A stretch of 64,000 bases of DNA, taken from positions 372,001 to 436,000 of the forward strand of contig NC_062229.1 of assembly GCF_902686445.1 (NCBI RefSeq), read 5' to 3'. Positions 34,694 through 50,945 of this stretch are shown here, piece after piece; positions within the stretch are counted from its first letter, which is position 1, and every line of letters starts with the position of its first letter. Both the position numbers and the translations under genes were made by a program. This stretch comes from Sciurus carolinensis. Taxonomy: Eukaryota > Chordata > Mammalia > Rodentia > Sciuridae. The notes beneath the pieces are model-generated. The model was given only the letters and a program-made list of their open reading frames with translations, was not told the DNA's origin and did not search any database.

Positions 34694-35080
34694 GTTTCCA
34701 GGGCAACGTACCGCGAAAGGAGCCTTACGTCACTGCGGGGAGGGCGCGCCCGCCCCCGTCTGCGCGTTGGGAGGCCCAGGCCCCGCCCACCCTCGGGGAA
34801 GTCTCATTGGTGGAGGCGCCGCTCGCTTATTTTCAGGGACCAATAGTAGCGTAGGTGGCCACCTGGAGGCGGGACTTCAGCCCAGTTGGAAGGAATGCGC
34901 AAGCGCGAACGAGGAGGCGCAGCCGCCCCTCCTTTCTTCCTGCGTGCCCGCAAGCTTGGGGGCGGGAGATGCAGCCTAGGCCTGACGGCTGCGGTGGGGC
35001 CTGGACGGAAGAGGGGGCGTACCTGAGGGCGCCGCACGTGGACCTCCCGCATGGGCACGCTCACGTGCACTCTTCTTTTC
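34694..35080. promoter_or_regulatory. Orphan CpG promoter-like island (RFX, CRE, CCAAT, E-boxes)
   Basis: A CpG-rich stretch not attached to any recognised gene. Motifs: RFX X-box GTTTCCAGGGCAAC at 34694-34707 (12 of 14 to the palindromic form), TTACGTCA at 34725-34732, ATTGG at 34806-34810, CCAAT at 34840-34844 and two CACGTG E-boxes at 35035-35040 and 35062-35067. It lies 1.7 kb past the MIDN 3' end and 7 kb before CIRBP. CCAAT boxes in both orientations would allow bidirectional transcription. A non-coding RNA promoter is the best guess. Confidence 0.5.
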
Positions 35081-38000
35081 GTGCTCAGGCATTTTCTACT
35101 TCATCGTGTTCTCCAGTTCCGACCCCTTCGACCAGTCCTCTTGTAACTCCCAGGCTGGGGGAAGAGTCGGAGCTCAGGGAGTGGAGACCACTGGAGGAAG
35201 GGACTTTGGGGTTGAGGCTTTGCCGAAGGAGTAGGAGTTGGTAGGGAGAGGGAAGGTGTACCCCGGGTAGAGAGCATTGTGTGTGCAAAGGCCTGGAAAC
35301 ATGAAAGAAGGAACATTTCGGGAAGTCACGTTGGTGAAGAAAAAGCAAAAGTGGGAGGAAAAGGTCCAGCTGGCAAGGACCCGAAGGGGTATCCCCAGGT
35401 CTGTGACCCGAGAAGACCGGAACAGGCCAGGACATCCAGGAGGTGGCTGGACAGACGCTTGGCCAGAGTAAGGGATAGGCGGGAACCCTGGTAGCATCTT
35501 CCTGCAAGAGGTGGAGGCAGGAAAGCTGGAACGTCAGCGTGGCTTGAGTTCCGGTTCACAGGGAAGCGGTTGACAAAGGCTGCTGGGAGCCGTAGGCCTT
35601 GGGGAGGGGAAAAGTTTGCTTGCGTTGTGTTTGAGCCCTTGGCTGAGAGGCTGGGAATTGCTCGGGAGGATTGGGGACCCAGGGGACGGAAATTCCGGGC
35701 CAGCTGCCCCCTGCCTTGGGTTCAGTTTTGGCTTTGACCAGGCGTCCACTCACAGAGGCTGCGGTCAGAGTGAACCGGGGTGGGTATTTGCCAAGTGGGA
35801 AGGACGTTAACCAAAAGCTTTGGCCTCAGGCTGGCCTCGGGAGCTAGCCCGGGAGGAGGAGTAAAGAGGGAGGCTGGTGGGACGTTGTGGCTGCCAAAAC
35901 AGGAGGGGCCGACTGCCTCAGCTAAGGGGGTGACCTCAGAGGTGGGCAGGGCTCTGCCAGTGAGAAGGCAGCTGTGGGGTATGAGGTCACTGGGGGTCAG
36001 GGCTTTCTGGCGGAGGCCTGAGTACCGTGGGGGTGGTGGAACGGGCATTTGGAGCTGGCTCCAAGATTTTGGGATGGCAAAGACCACGGTTGGTCGAGGT
36101 GGCTCGGGGCGGGTGCAGGAAGCAGAAACCTTGGAGACAGGACTCAGGGTGCTCCCGACACCGCCTCCACAGGGCCTGGCGCGAACCGCCCTCCTTTGCA
36201 GAGCCATGGGAATGGGAGTTCCCACGCTGAAGTCGGGGAGCCACCTCCCGCGGCCGAGGGCGTTGGGACCCCACCCGCGGCTGCCCAGCCTTGGGAGGGC
36301 AGAGAACTGGCCCTCTCCGGTGTCACTGGGAGCAGGTGAGCAGCCCAGCGCAGGGGGAGGGCCGGCAGCCGGACCCTGACGGCTGGGCTGGGCCGGGCGG
36401 TCTCCACCCGCTGCCACCTGCCTCTGTTTCCCTGGCGTTGCCTCTTCCCCGCCTCGCGTGTCTGGTCCCCTCTTGCTCTGTCGCACTCCCCCGTTTCTCT
36501 TTCTTTTTGTCTTCCAGGGTCTCAGCCTCTATTTCTGTCCCAGTCTCCATCCCCCTCTATTTTCGTCCCGCCCCGGCCCCGCCCCGGCTTCCGCCCCCAC
36601 CGGGCCCCCTCCCGCGCCCCCGGCGCACATTCCAGCCTCCTCCCCCGCCCGCGCCCCTCCCTGGAGCCAGCTGCTGCCGCGGTGCGGGTGCGGTGCGGGG
36701 CGGAGGAGTAGGCTCTGGCTGGGGTTAGAGGTCTGCAGTGGATGGGCCGGAGGGCACCCCGACCCCTCTGGAATGTAGGCGGGGCCTCACCAGGGAGGCG
36801 GCCACCCCGCAGGCAGCAGGAGACAGCTGGCTGCAACCGCGAAGCACCGTCCCACACCCAGGACTTGGGACGCTGCCCACACTCAGCCCTGGGGGACAAT
36901 AAGCAAACCCCCCCCCAAACAACCCCACATCAGCCCCTCCACTAGACACACCGACCGGTGTGCACAGCACATCCCTCCACACTCTAAGGGTGTTTATTGA
37001 GTGCCACCTGTTTGTTAGACTTCCAAGTACCCAACACCCACACACACCCATAAAACCTGCCCAGGCCCACCCTGGTTCCTCCACAATCCTTCAATCAGCT
37101 GTGTGACCTTCAAAACGAAGGTACCCCCACTCTTCCCGGGACCAAGACCTCCCTTAAAACCCAAGTACAGGCAGCACCCTCCCGGGAACACAGTGGAGCG
37201 GAAGGCCAGCGATATCTGGCCACTAGCCTCGAGCTGCAGGCCCTAGGCCCTCCATCGATGCCCACCCCTCTTGTGGCCACTGCAGTCCCCTCGTCTGGGT
37301 GAGAAACAGGTGTACATACATGGGGGTTCATAGCTGTCCCCTGACTGACTTCAGCCAGCAGCCTTTTGGTCACTGTTGGAGATACAGGGAGACTGACTCA
37401 GGGACAATGCTCTGTGAAGCCACATGAAGGTAGAGAACAACAGAAGACTGGTGCTTCCCAAGCTCCCTGTTCCCAGAGGCCCTACTACCAGTGTCCATTT
37501 CTCAGATGGAGTGGCCCACAGGCCCTGAGAGGGCCTGGGTGCCACCTGCCCACACAGCTGGCCTTTGGTTGTGTGTGACCTTGGAGAGAGAGATGCTGAT
37601 CTGTGGGTGCATGGACATGTTCCCTGAGCACCTGAGGCATCTGCTTGTATGGGGCCCTCCGCGCTCACTGGGGCGGGCAAATGCTGTGTGTCTTTGGACT
37701 GCGGAATGTAGGGGTGGCTCTTCTGCTTGGTCGGCCTGTGAGTCCCTTCAGCTTCCCCAGATTGAGGGTGTGGGGGACAGAACTGAATCTCCACTTGTCC
37801 TCCTCCACTGTTGCGGGAGAGAAATCCCCAGCCCCAGGCAGAGGCTGCTGTGTGTCCTTTGGGTTTACAGGCAGTCTGTGTACAAATGATGCCCTGCGGG
37901 TAGAGCCACAGACTTGGGTAGGGGACCCTGGGGTATAGTGAGTAGCTATGGAGGGGTCCTGATCCTCTGGCTTTTAGAGGATGGGGGTTGTTGCTAAGCA

Positions 38001-39386
38001 ACATCTGAGTCCATGGAGGTGGGCAATCAGCATCCATCCCTTTACCCAGTTTTAGAAACTGTGCATGTCCCCAGTTCCCCAGGGTGAGGCACCTAGGCCA
38101 GCTTCAGGGTTTTCTTGGCTGGTGCAGGGACTTTGGCATTTCCCAGACATCTCATGTGGCATGCCCACAAATACAGGATACTGCCCATCCTGCCCAGTGT
38201 TCTCAACCTCTGCCCTTTCCACCTGTCTGCCCCTCAGTGGCAAGGGTCCCTTTCTTGGCCTCTGCAAGTGTAGTGGATAGAGAAAGATCAAGCAGGTGTG
38301 ACCTGGAAAGCAGGCACGGGGCCTTCTGTCCTGACCACCATCACCAGGTGTCCTCTGGATCTCACGTGCAGCCTGTCACATGTGTATGCAGATAGCAGCT
38401 CCAGGAGGGAACTGCTGGGTGCCAGGTGCATGGGACTGTGTGACTTCGTGCCCAGTGAGTATAAGTGTGTGTGTGGTGTGTCACAGGATATGTGTGCTGG
38501 GGCCCAGCCTTTGCGCTGCTGGGATGGCCTTCTCTGGCCTGGCCTGACCAGGAGCAGATGTGACCCAGCAGCCTGCACATTCCTGGGCTCTGACTCAGGC
38601 CTGTGGGGAGGGGGTGAGTCACAGGGAGCTTGGGCCCAGCCCCACCCTGGATGTAGACCCCTTCCTAGGAACAAGGTGCAGCCCCCTTTGGCCTTCCTGT
38701 GTTGCAGACCTCTGAACCTCAGGCACTGGGGACCTCTTGGGGAAGAGAACCCCCTCTGTACAGGTAGGTCCTGGGGAAGGGGAATATTTAACCCTTTCTG
38801 CTCTGGACTTTGGGCTTCTGAAGCTGCCCCTACTGCTGCTGACACATAGCTTAAATGCCCACCCAGGGACATGAGTCACAGCACTAGGCATGGGTACATA
38901 TGCTCTGTGGGTCCCGGCCCACCCTTGTCACGCATACCCATTCGTGTCCTGGGCTGCTCCCACATGCACATCCGGATTGTGTATACATTTTTTGGCCTCA
39001 GCACCCCTTCCTGTGTGTTGTGGAACACAGGCTTGCCTGCCTGGCAAACGTGATCCCATCCTGGCAATGCTGGGCTGCCACACTCCTTGCACACCTCCAC
39101 GCCTCTGTTCACCTGAACCCAGCCCCACTTTCTGATCCACACGAACCTGGGTCCCTAGTAATCCTTGTTTCTCCATCTCTGTGCCCACGAGTCCTAGGCC
39201 CACAAGCACACATGTGCGGCACACCTGGCAACAAGCACGCAGTCTGCGCATCCCCCACCCTGGCTCTGGCCCCGAGGATTGGGGCCAGCTGGGTGAGGAG
39301 TCTGCCAGGACGGCCCCACTTTTGCGCCCCCGCCTGGCAGCCGCCAGGTGTACCATCCCGGCCCCCTCCTGTCCCGGAGGGGGCGG

Positions 39387-39594
39387 TAATTACGCGGCCC
39401 TGGGGTACCCCCCCCCCCCACTACAAGCCTTTCATCCCCGGCCACTCCCGTCCTTGGTCGAGACGCTCATTACCGCCTCCCGCCCGGTCATTAGCTGGAG
39501 TCGGGAAAGGACCCAGCGTCCGGCGGGCCCGACCCCGCGGGGAGGGCGGAATGGGCGGCACGGGAGGGAAGCGGCCCTGCCCTCACCTATATAG
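39387..39594. promoter_or_regulatory. Enhancer-like element with homeodomain and TATA/MEF2-like motifs
   Basis: Within GC-rich DNA: TAATTA at 39387-39392, CATTA at 39468-39472, TCATTAG at 39488-39494 and the palindrome CTATATAG at 39587-39594. Short A/T motifs standing in a GC-rich background are typical of conserved enhancers. No gene assigned. Confidence 0.4.
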
Positions 39595-40662
39595 TGACGC
39601 CTGGCTGAGGGAGGGTGGGGCTGCCAGCCCTGGTGGGCGAACCGTCCGGGGATCCCCCGAAGGGCGCCCCCTCGGAGACCTCTGGTTGGGGAAGGGCAGG
39701 TCTGTGAAAAAGCCGACGGCGGGCGCAGAGATGGATAGACTCTGGGTCGCGTCCTCATCCTCGATGGGCTGGGGCTAATCCCAAACGCCTGGCCAGGAAT
39801 AGCAACACCACTTCAGCCCCGCAAAGTCGTGGGACGAGCTGGGGCAGGTAGCGGGGCTCTGAGGTCCCCACGCCGGGGAGGTACTCGCCCTGTGGGTTGG
39901 CCACCCTGACCGGGAGCGATGGGAGCAGCAGAAGGACCCGACACCCCACGCTAGGCCACGCAGCTGGCGAATGCCCCGAGGGGCGGGACCCGGGGGCTGG
40001 ACGCAGAGGGCTTCGACCAGGACGAGAGCAAGGCTGCGGCGCCCCCATGTGTCGGCGCCGGGCAGCGCGCCCGGCTTCCAGGCCCTTATGCAGGGGCGGC
40101 CTTCGGAGTGAGAAGGGGTCCTCATCCCGTGTACGCCCCACATGAGGTTAGTGAGTCAGGGTGACACGCTGAGACGCACGTACACGCAGGCGCAGGTCAG
40201 CACAGAGACACAGGTGCAGAGACAGGTAACACCTGAGCCTCAAGCACACAGTGGAGGGGCAGATGCGCAGTGGACAGCAACCCGCGGTTTCGCGTCCACA
40301 CCTTACTGAGGACCCCGGATCGCTGTGGGTACTCGCGGGGACTGCTCCTAGTAAACTTAATAACTGGGTGCTGGCAGAATGAGTGAATGAACACAAGGCT
40401 CCTCACAAAACCAGGAGGAAGCAGGGACTCAGAACTAGAGGCAATGTGGGGGGCCAGAACGATCCCGGAACTGTGACTACGGCGACACCTCCTATCCCTG
40501 GGAATCTCTGGGACAAGAATTCCCGGGCCTGGGATTCAGATCAGAAAGGGCGGGCCTGAATGGCTCCGGGGCTGGGCGTGGCGGCGATCTAGGCTCCAGG
40601 GGGCGTGGGTGGACCCCCTTTGCACCGCCAGGAGAGCAGAGTGCTGATGTCTCTCTGCTCCT

Positions 40663-40712
40663 TATAATAACCGCCCTGCGTGAGTGGCTGACGCAGCAGC
40701 AGGCTGCTGCTG
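40663..40712. promoter_or_regulatory. MARE-like site with a CAG/CTG hairpin
   Basis: GGCTGACGCAGCA at 40686-40698 matches the MAF recognition element TGCTGACTCAGCA at 11 of 13 bases. It overlaps a perfect 9-base inverted repeat, cagcagcag-g-ctgctgctg (40694-40712). A TATA-like ttataataa lies just upstream (40662-40670). Confidence 0.4.
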
Positions 40713-41940
40713 ACGGGAGAGGGGGGCAGAGCGGGCGCCGTGAGTCATGCAGCCGCCGCCTGGGGAAGGGGTCCTTGAGCCCGCTGAGGGTCCCGGTGGC
40801 CTTGTCACTGGAGGCAGCTGGGTCATCTTGACCTGCTTGAGGGTGAAAGGGAGTCTGAGGCCTGGAGTGGGGCTGGGACTTCTTCCTCAGTTTCTCTTGT
40901 CTGCAGAGAGACTACTTTTCAAGACTTTCTGGGGGAGGAGCTGTAGTGTGGGTCTAAGGGCCTGGGCACACAGGGAAGGGTTTACAAGCTTCTTCGACTA
41001 GGGGGGCTGGAGGTAGAATGAGCTAAGCGGGCCATAATAGCCCCCACCTCACCCCCCGGCCCCAGAAGCAGCCTTAGATGTAAGGGCCTTTGCAAACTCG
41101 GTTTTCTAATCACAGAGGTGCTCTTGGGACACCCAAGAACCATGTTAAGAATGCCATCTAAAGGACAAGACATGGGTGACAAAGCAGAGAGAACCCTGAC
41201 TTTGGGGTGGGTGGTCAGGGGTTGTGGGTGTAGAGACCCACAAGATGGCTAGGGCTGGGGTGCATGCTGGCAGCAGGGAGGCCAAGGGCAGAGCTGGACG
41301 TTGTGTACACTGGGGACTGCATGGTGGAGCCACTTGCCTGTGGGTGTCGATATGTCAGGTAGAGGTGGAATGGACAAATGACGGGTCAGGTGGGTGTTGG
41401 GATGGGGGTGTGCAGGTGACGCACATGCCAGCGGTTGGGGGAGTGAGGTGCGGATGTGGTAGGGGTTTGTGGGCCAACTGAACTGGGGTGTCCCAAAGTG
41501 TTGGATGGTGGAAAAACTGGGATTGTGGGGAATTTTGGGGTTCGCAAATGCGGCTGTTGGTGTTGGGGTTTGGGCGGGCGTTGCGTTTGATCGCATGAAG
41601 CGGTGCATTCAGGAGCGTTGGGGTTCTGGGAGTCAGGGACTATCAGCGATATTGGCAAGCATATCAGGATTGATGCCAGGAGTAAGAGCAAGTCGGGTAT
41701 TTGAAGGCCAGGGCTCGGACAGTTATGGACATCTGGATGAGGTCAATAGGTTGAGTATGGAGCGATACGAGGGGGAGGGTGCCATGAAGCGGGAGACCCC
41801 TGCAGGCAGCGGCTGGAGGTCCTTTGTTCCTCGCCACAGGACCGGGTTCCAGGCACACCGAAGTGGGTCAGTCCTGCCCCACTACCCCGACCACGCCCCC
41901 GCGCACAAGGGCGGGGGACTGCGGACTGGGAACATTACGG

Positions 41941-42107
41941 CCAATCGGGACTCCCAATGCCAGCGATCAGGAGGGGGAGGGGCCGATGCATGCCCCGCCC
42001 CCAGCTCATGAATATGTGGCGCAGCCGCAGTTTCGGAAGCCTCGGATTGGCTGACACGGCGCAAGGGGCGGGTTGAGGGGGGCGGGGCCCGGCGGCAGCA
42101 TATATGA
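41941..42107 (+). promoter_or_regulatory. CIRBP: CIRBP promoter
   Basis: CCAAT at 41941-41945, inverted CCAAT (ATTGG) at 42046-42050, several GC boxes (gggcgggg types, 42066-42090) and a TATA-like catatatga at 42099-42107. A start near 42130 would give a short first exon ending at 42209. Confidence 0.7.
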
Positions 42108-42129
42108 GGCCAGGCACGGGGCGACCCCC

Positions 42130-42209
42130 CCTCACTCGCGCGTTAGGAGGCTCGGGTCGGTGTGGTGTGCCGTCTTCCCGCTCGCGTCAGGGACCTGCCC
42201 GGCTCAGCG
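42130..42209 (+). other. CIRBP: CIRBP non-coding first exon
   Basis: 5' UTR exon ending in the donor ctcagcg|gtgagg at 42209/42210. The text ccgtcttcccgctcgcgtca is close to what I recall of the human CIRBP leader. The 5' end is approximate. Confidence 0.7.
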
Positions 42210-42437
42210 GTGAGGGCCCTGGCGGCACCGACTCCGAGGGGCCCGGGCGGTGGGCGGCCTGCGACGCCCAGGCGAAGCGGGGCCGCGGCGGCACGCCCCT
42301 GGGAGGGGGCGGTGCCGGGGCGGGCCCGGGGTGGAGTTCGTCCCGCCGGCGGCAAGGGGCAGCGGGAGACCGGGTCCAGCGTCGGCCTGAGGGAGTTTCC
42401 CCCGAGTCCCGGGCCGCCGGCATTGCGGGCCCTGCTC

Positions 42438-42534
42438 AAAATGGCGGCCGCGAGCTCAAGGCTGCGCCAGCGAAATGGCGGGAGCGCCGAGTGCCCGGAT
42501 GGAGTGGCGCAGGGCGTGCGCGCGGCGCATGCGC
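42438..42534. promoter_or_regulatory. CIRBP: CIRBP intron 1: YY1 pair and NRF1 palindrome
   Basis: AAAATGGCGGC (42438-42448) and AAATGGCGG (42473-42481) fit YY1. The perfect palindrome GCGCATGCGC (42525-42534) fits NRF1. They lie 230-325 bases into intron 1, still in the CpG island, so may act as downstream promoter elements. Confidence 0.5.
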
Positions 42535-43327
42535 CGGGCCTGAGTGGGGGCGGGGCCACGGGGCGCGTGGAGGCCCGTCCTGGGCGGCGGGGCGGGGCGG
42601 CGCGCGCCCCGTCGCTCCGGCTTCCCGAGCCTCAGTTTCCCTCTCCCCATTGTGGTAGCACATTGGAAAGGACGCCCTCGCAAGGCCTGGCACGGCGGGC
42701 TCAGTGTGTACGTGAGGCGACAGCCCCGGTGCGCGGCCTCCAAGTGTGTCCCGCTCCTCCTTTCCGGCCCGTTGGGCAGTGGTCGTCCCCAGCCAATAAA
42801 TGCTTTGTCCAAGTCGACATGCCCCGCCCCCTCAGTGGCCGCATCCCTCAAGTGCCCGCGCCCGTCACAGCCGAGACTCCGCCCCAGCGCGGGGCGGCCT
42901 CCGTGACGGCACCTCGGGGCCTTTTACAGTGGTCGAAAGCACCTTCCCGCCCAGCCCCTCAGTCGGTAGACAAACAGTGGTGAGCGTAGGAGTTCGTCCC
43001 CCTCCCCGCGTGCGCGGGGCGAAACCGCGCAGTCCTGCCCCGCACGGTGGGAGGGCCGCTCGCCCCGGCCGGCCGGCGCCGGGGGCGGGGAGACCTGAGC
43101 GGCCCGCCCTCGTGGAGCCTCCAGTCTGGCGGGGTGGAGCTGGACGCGCGCAGAGCACCCGAGAGCTATTTTGTATGAAGAAGCCCGCGGCGGGCGTGAG
43201 ATAAGGAGAGCAGAGAAATGGTTCTCCGGTGTTGCCCCGAGGAGCGCGTGCCAGTTGTAAGAAAGGAAAGGGGAGTTGGTGAGAGGAAGCTCCTTAAAGA
43301 TTTCAGTGGTGTTTGCCACAGGCCACC

Positions 43328-44927
<1,600 letters not shown>

Positions 44928-45236
44928 AAATCCTTCCTGCTCAAGATCGTCCTTCCAATGGCTGTGTATTTAAAGATTTTGGGAGCTTCGCTGAACCGTT
45001 AATGTGTAGTGAACACACCTCCTTGTATGCCCACTTTTGTAGTCATTTCAGTTCTGATCTTGTCAACCCAGCCTGACTGCTTCTGACCCCCAAGATGGCC
45101 TCATTACTAGACGTACCTTTTTAAGGAAGCGCTGTCCGTTTTTAAAGGTTCTAAAAACGTTTTGAAAAGCACTTCAGATTTTATTTTTTACCATGAGCCA
45201 TGGGTTTTTAAAGAACTCTTGTCGGGGGCTGTGTGG

Positions 45237-45320
45237 TTTTTGTTTTTGCAGTGCTGGGGTTGGAGCCCAGGGCCTCATGCATGCAAGGCGAGCGCTCTAC
45301 CACTGAGCCACCCCCGGCCC
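45237..45320 (-). mobile_element. ID-like tRNA-derived SINE inside the CIRBP 3' UTR
   Basis: The + strand reads tttttgtttttgcagtgctgg...cactgagccacccccggccc. Its reverse complement starts GGGCCGGGGGTGGCTCAGTGG, has TRGTAGAGCGC-type A-box and CTCCAACCCC B-box sequences, and ends in an A-rich tail. GTGTGG at 45231-45236 and 45325-45330 may be the target-site duplication. This is the best-preserved SINE here and suggests a squirrel-like rodent. Confidence 0.85.
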
Positions 45321-45717
45321 TGTCGTGTGGGTTGTTGGTTACTGGATTTTTTGGTTCTGGATTTTTTTGTTTTTCTTGGTTGTGTTGCTTTTTTTGTTTC
45401 TTTTTAGTGGGGGTCACCCAGCAAAGTTGGGTGCCCCATCACTTCTCTGAGATCACATGGACTCAATCCGCTCTCTGTCGGAAGCTGAGCAAGCTGTGGC
45501 TTTTCCACCTCTGTGTGACGTTCTGAGTGTAGCGGGGTAGGGCCGCCCGCACGCCCACCGTGCGGGCGCCCACATAGACGTGCAGCCGTCCCCGCAGAGG
45601 TGCGTGACGACCTTGTTGATCTTGCCCTTTTTTACTGAAGACGCGCGTCCTCGTGATGTTGTACTCGCAGTGGCTAAGGAACTCTTGTACGCAGTTTTCT
45701 CTGGCTTCACGAAGCCG

Positions 45718-45723
45718 ATTAAA
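45718..45723 (+). terminator. CIRBP: CIRBP polyadenylation signal ATTAAA
   Basis: ATTAAA in agccgattaaaagaccgtg, in sequence that resembles the end of human CIRBP mRNA as I recall it. Confidence 0.75.
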
Positions 45724-45744
45724 AGACCGTGTGAAACGAACCTT

Positions 45745-49541
<3,797 letters not shown>

Positions 49542-49915
49542 TGCCGAAGGAGGCAGGCGTTCTGATGGGCCACGGGGAAGGTGGAGAGACGGGCCAGCTG
49601 TCCTCAGGCTTTGGTGCTTCCCAGCACTCTGGTGGGAGCCTGTGCAGCCTGTCCAAAGCCGCCTCCATCCCAGCCTGGAAGACCGGGCCTCCCCTCCCCA
49701 GATGCTGCCCTAGCCTGGCAAAGGGAAGTATGTTGAAGCCCAGGGACCCAGCAGCCACCTGGGACTCGTGAAGTCCCCAGCTTGACTTGTGCCACTCCCC
49801 TTCCTGCATGGAGATGTGGCAGCCCTGCACTGAGGCCTGGTGGCAGATGGACTGAGGGGCAGTCTCAGCACCTTTCTGCTGGGCTGGGGACAATAAAGGA
49901 GGCATTGGCTGTGTG
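49542..49915 (+). other. FAM174C: FAM174C 3' UTR and poly(A) signal
   Basis: Exon 3 begins after ctctttccag at 49541 and, apart from its first base, is non-coding. AATAAA at 49892-49897 (ggacaataaaggaggc) should end the transcript near 49915. Confidence 0.82.
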
Positions 49916-50161
49916 TCTGGCGTCCACCCTGCCTTGACTCCAGGCTTTGGTACCCAGGTGCCTCGGGCGAAAGGTGGGGGGTCTCTGCTGCAGGATCCCC
50001 TCAGCAGTGCTGCCTTTAACCTGGGTCAGGAGCCTTGCATCTCGGCCCGCCAACTCCGTGGGGCAGTTCCAGAGGAGTCCTGGCTTAGTGTGGTGGCCCA
50101 GCCGCCTGAGGCCCCTCCTCATCAGCTGGCTAAAGTCCCTTCCACATGTGACAAGGAATTG

Positions 50162-50175
50162 CCACCAGGTGGCAG
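50162..50175 (+). promoter_or_regulatory. Perfect CTCF core motif
   Basis: CCACCAGGTGGCAG fits all 14 positions of the CTCF core consensus. It lies 250 bases past the FAM174C 3' end, at the boundary between the housekeeping genes and the developmental gene EFNA2. Confidence 0.6.
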
Positions 50176-50699
50176 CCTTGTGCTAATCAGCTACCCCCTG
50201 GCTTCCCAGGGGCAGAACTTTTACACCAGGAAGTAGGTCCTGTGGGGCCATTTCTCCCACCTGTTCCTGAGCCCTCTCCTCAGTCCACTACTGGGATACA
50301 CAGAAGCATCCCCTGTCCTTCCCATCTTCTTCCCTGTGCTGACCCTGCTTGCCTGCCCGATCCCTCCCTGCCCAGCTTCAGCCACTACCCCCAGAAAGCC
50401 CTCCCTGACTGCACCCCCAACCTGTTCTTCCAAAGAGTGGGCTCCAGGGAAGGTGGGGGAGGCCAGAGCACCAGGGAGGACCTGACACAGTCGGGAGTCT
50501 TGGGCAGGCCCTGGCTACTGCTTCACGTCTGCGTGGGTCTGGCTCGGAGCCCTGTGCCCTTGTCTCCACAACTGTTCCTTCACTGTGCTCGACTTGTCTC
50601 TCTCTGTAAGACCCCATGGGACATGTTTTTAACAGGCGTGAAGTCTGTCCTGGCCCCCCACCCTGTGATCTGCACCCCTCTCCCAGAGCTCTGAGCATT

Positions 50700-50945
50700 T
50701 CTCCAGCTTCAAAAGGCACATTAATTACTCTAATGAGGTCAGGAGAGACCCAGCTCTGCCATCCGGAGCTGGGAACACCACCCCCACCCCCGCCTGCTTC
50801 CTCCCCTGCCGGGTGGAGGGTGAGCACCGCCTGTCTCGTCCCTGTGCCTGTCAGCCCGTCAGCCTCCACCCCCAGCATTAGTGTGGAGTAATTGGCAGCC
50901 CCCGCCAAGGTTAATGCACTATTAGCTGGGAGTTATCCGCGGCTA
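50700..50945. promoter_or_regulatory. Cluster of homeodomain motifs, candidate developmental enhancer
   Basis: In GC-rich DNA: ATTAATTA (50720-50727), TAATGAG (50731-50737), GCATTAG (50875-50881), TAATTG (50889-50894), GTTAATG (50910-50916), ATTAGC (50921-50926) and TTATCC (50933-50938). Six or more TAAT/ATTA cores fall in two tight groups. EFNA2, 3.3 kb downstream, is the likely target because it is patterned in the developing nervous system. Confidence 0.5.

Larger units (their letters stand above)
35081..41900. other. Non-coding interval between MIDN and CIRBP
   Basis: Besides the elements listed separately (39387-39594 and 40663-40712), I see no coding exon. The part at 36480-36740 is a pyrimidine-rich, GC-box-rich stretch that could be promoter-like. 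The part at 41210-41480 is GT/GGT-rich. Open frames of up to 254 codons here show no recognised protein and reflect scarcity of stops in GC-rich DNA. Confidence 0.55.
44928..45740 (+). other. CIRBP: CIRBP 3' UTR
   Basis: 3' UTR after the TAA, recognisable by its match to the mammalian CIRBP tail as I recall it, both before (ctgctcaagatcgtccttcc) and after (ggctaaggaactcttgtac) an inserted SINE. It ends at ATTAAA (45718-45723). Internal splicing cannot be excluded; a T-rich run ends in tttttag at about 45408. Confidence 0.75.

Noticed and set aside
35722..36486. 254-codon minus-strand open frame between MIDN and CIRBP
   Set aside because: No motif, low complexity and no conserved domain; likely chance in GC-rich DNA.
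42795..42800. AATAAA inside CIRBP intron 1
   Set aside because: No upstream exon ends here and downstream sequence lacks a clear GT-rich element; probably chance, though intronic polyadenylation cannot be excluded.
45237..45320. tRNA gene suggested by A-box and B-box-like sequence
   Set aside because: The T-run/A-tail, lack of a full cloverleaf and repeated copies elsewhere show it is a tRNA-derived SINE.
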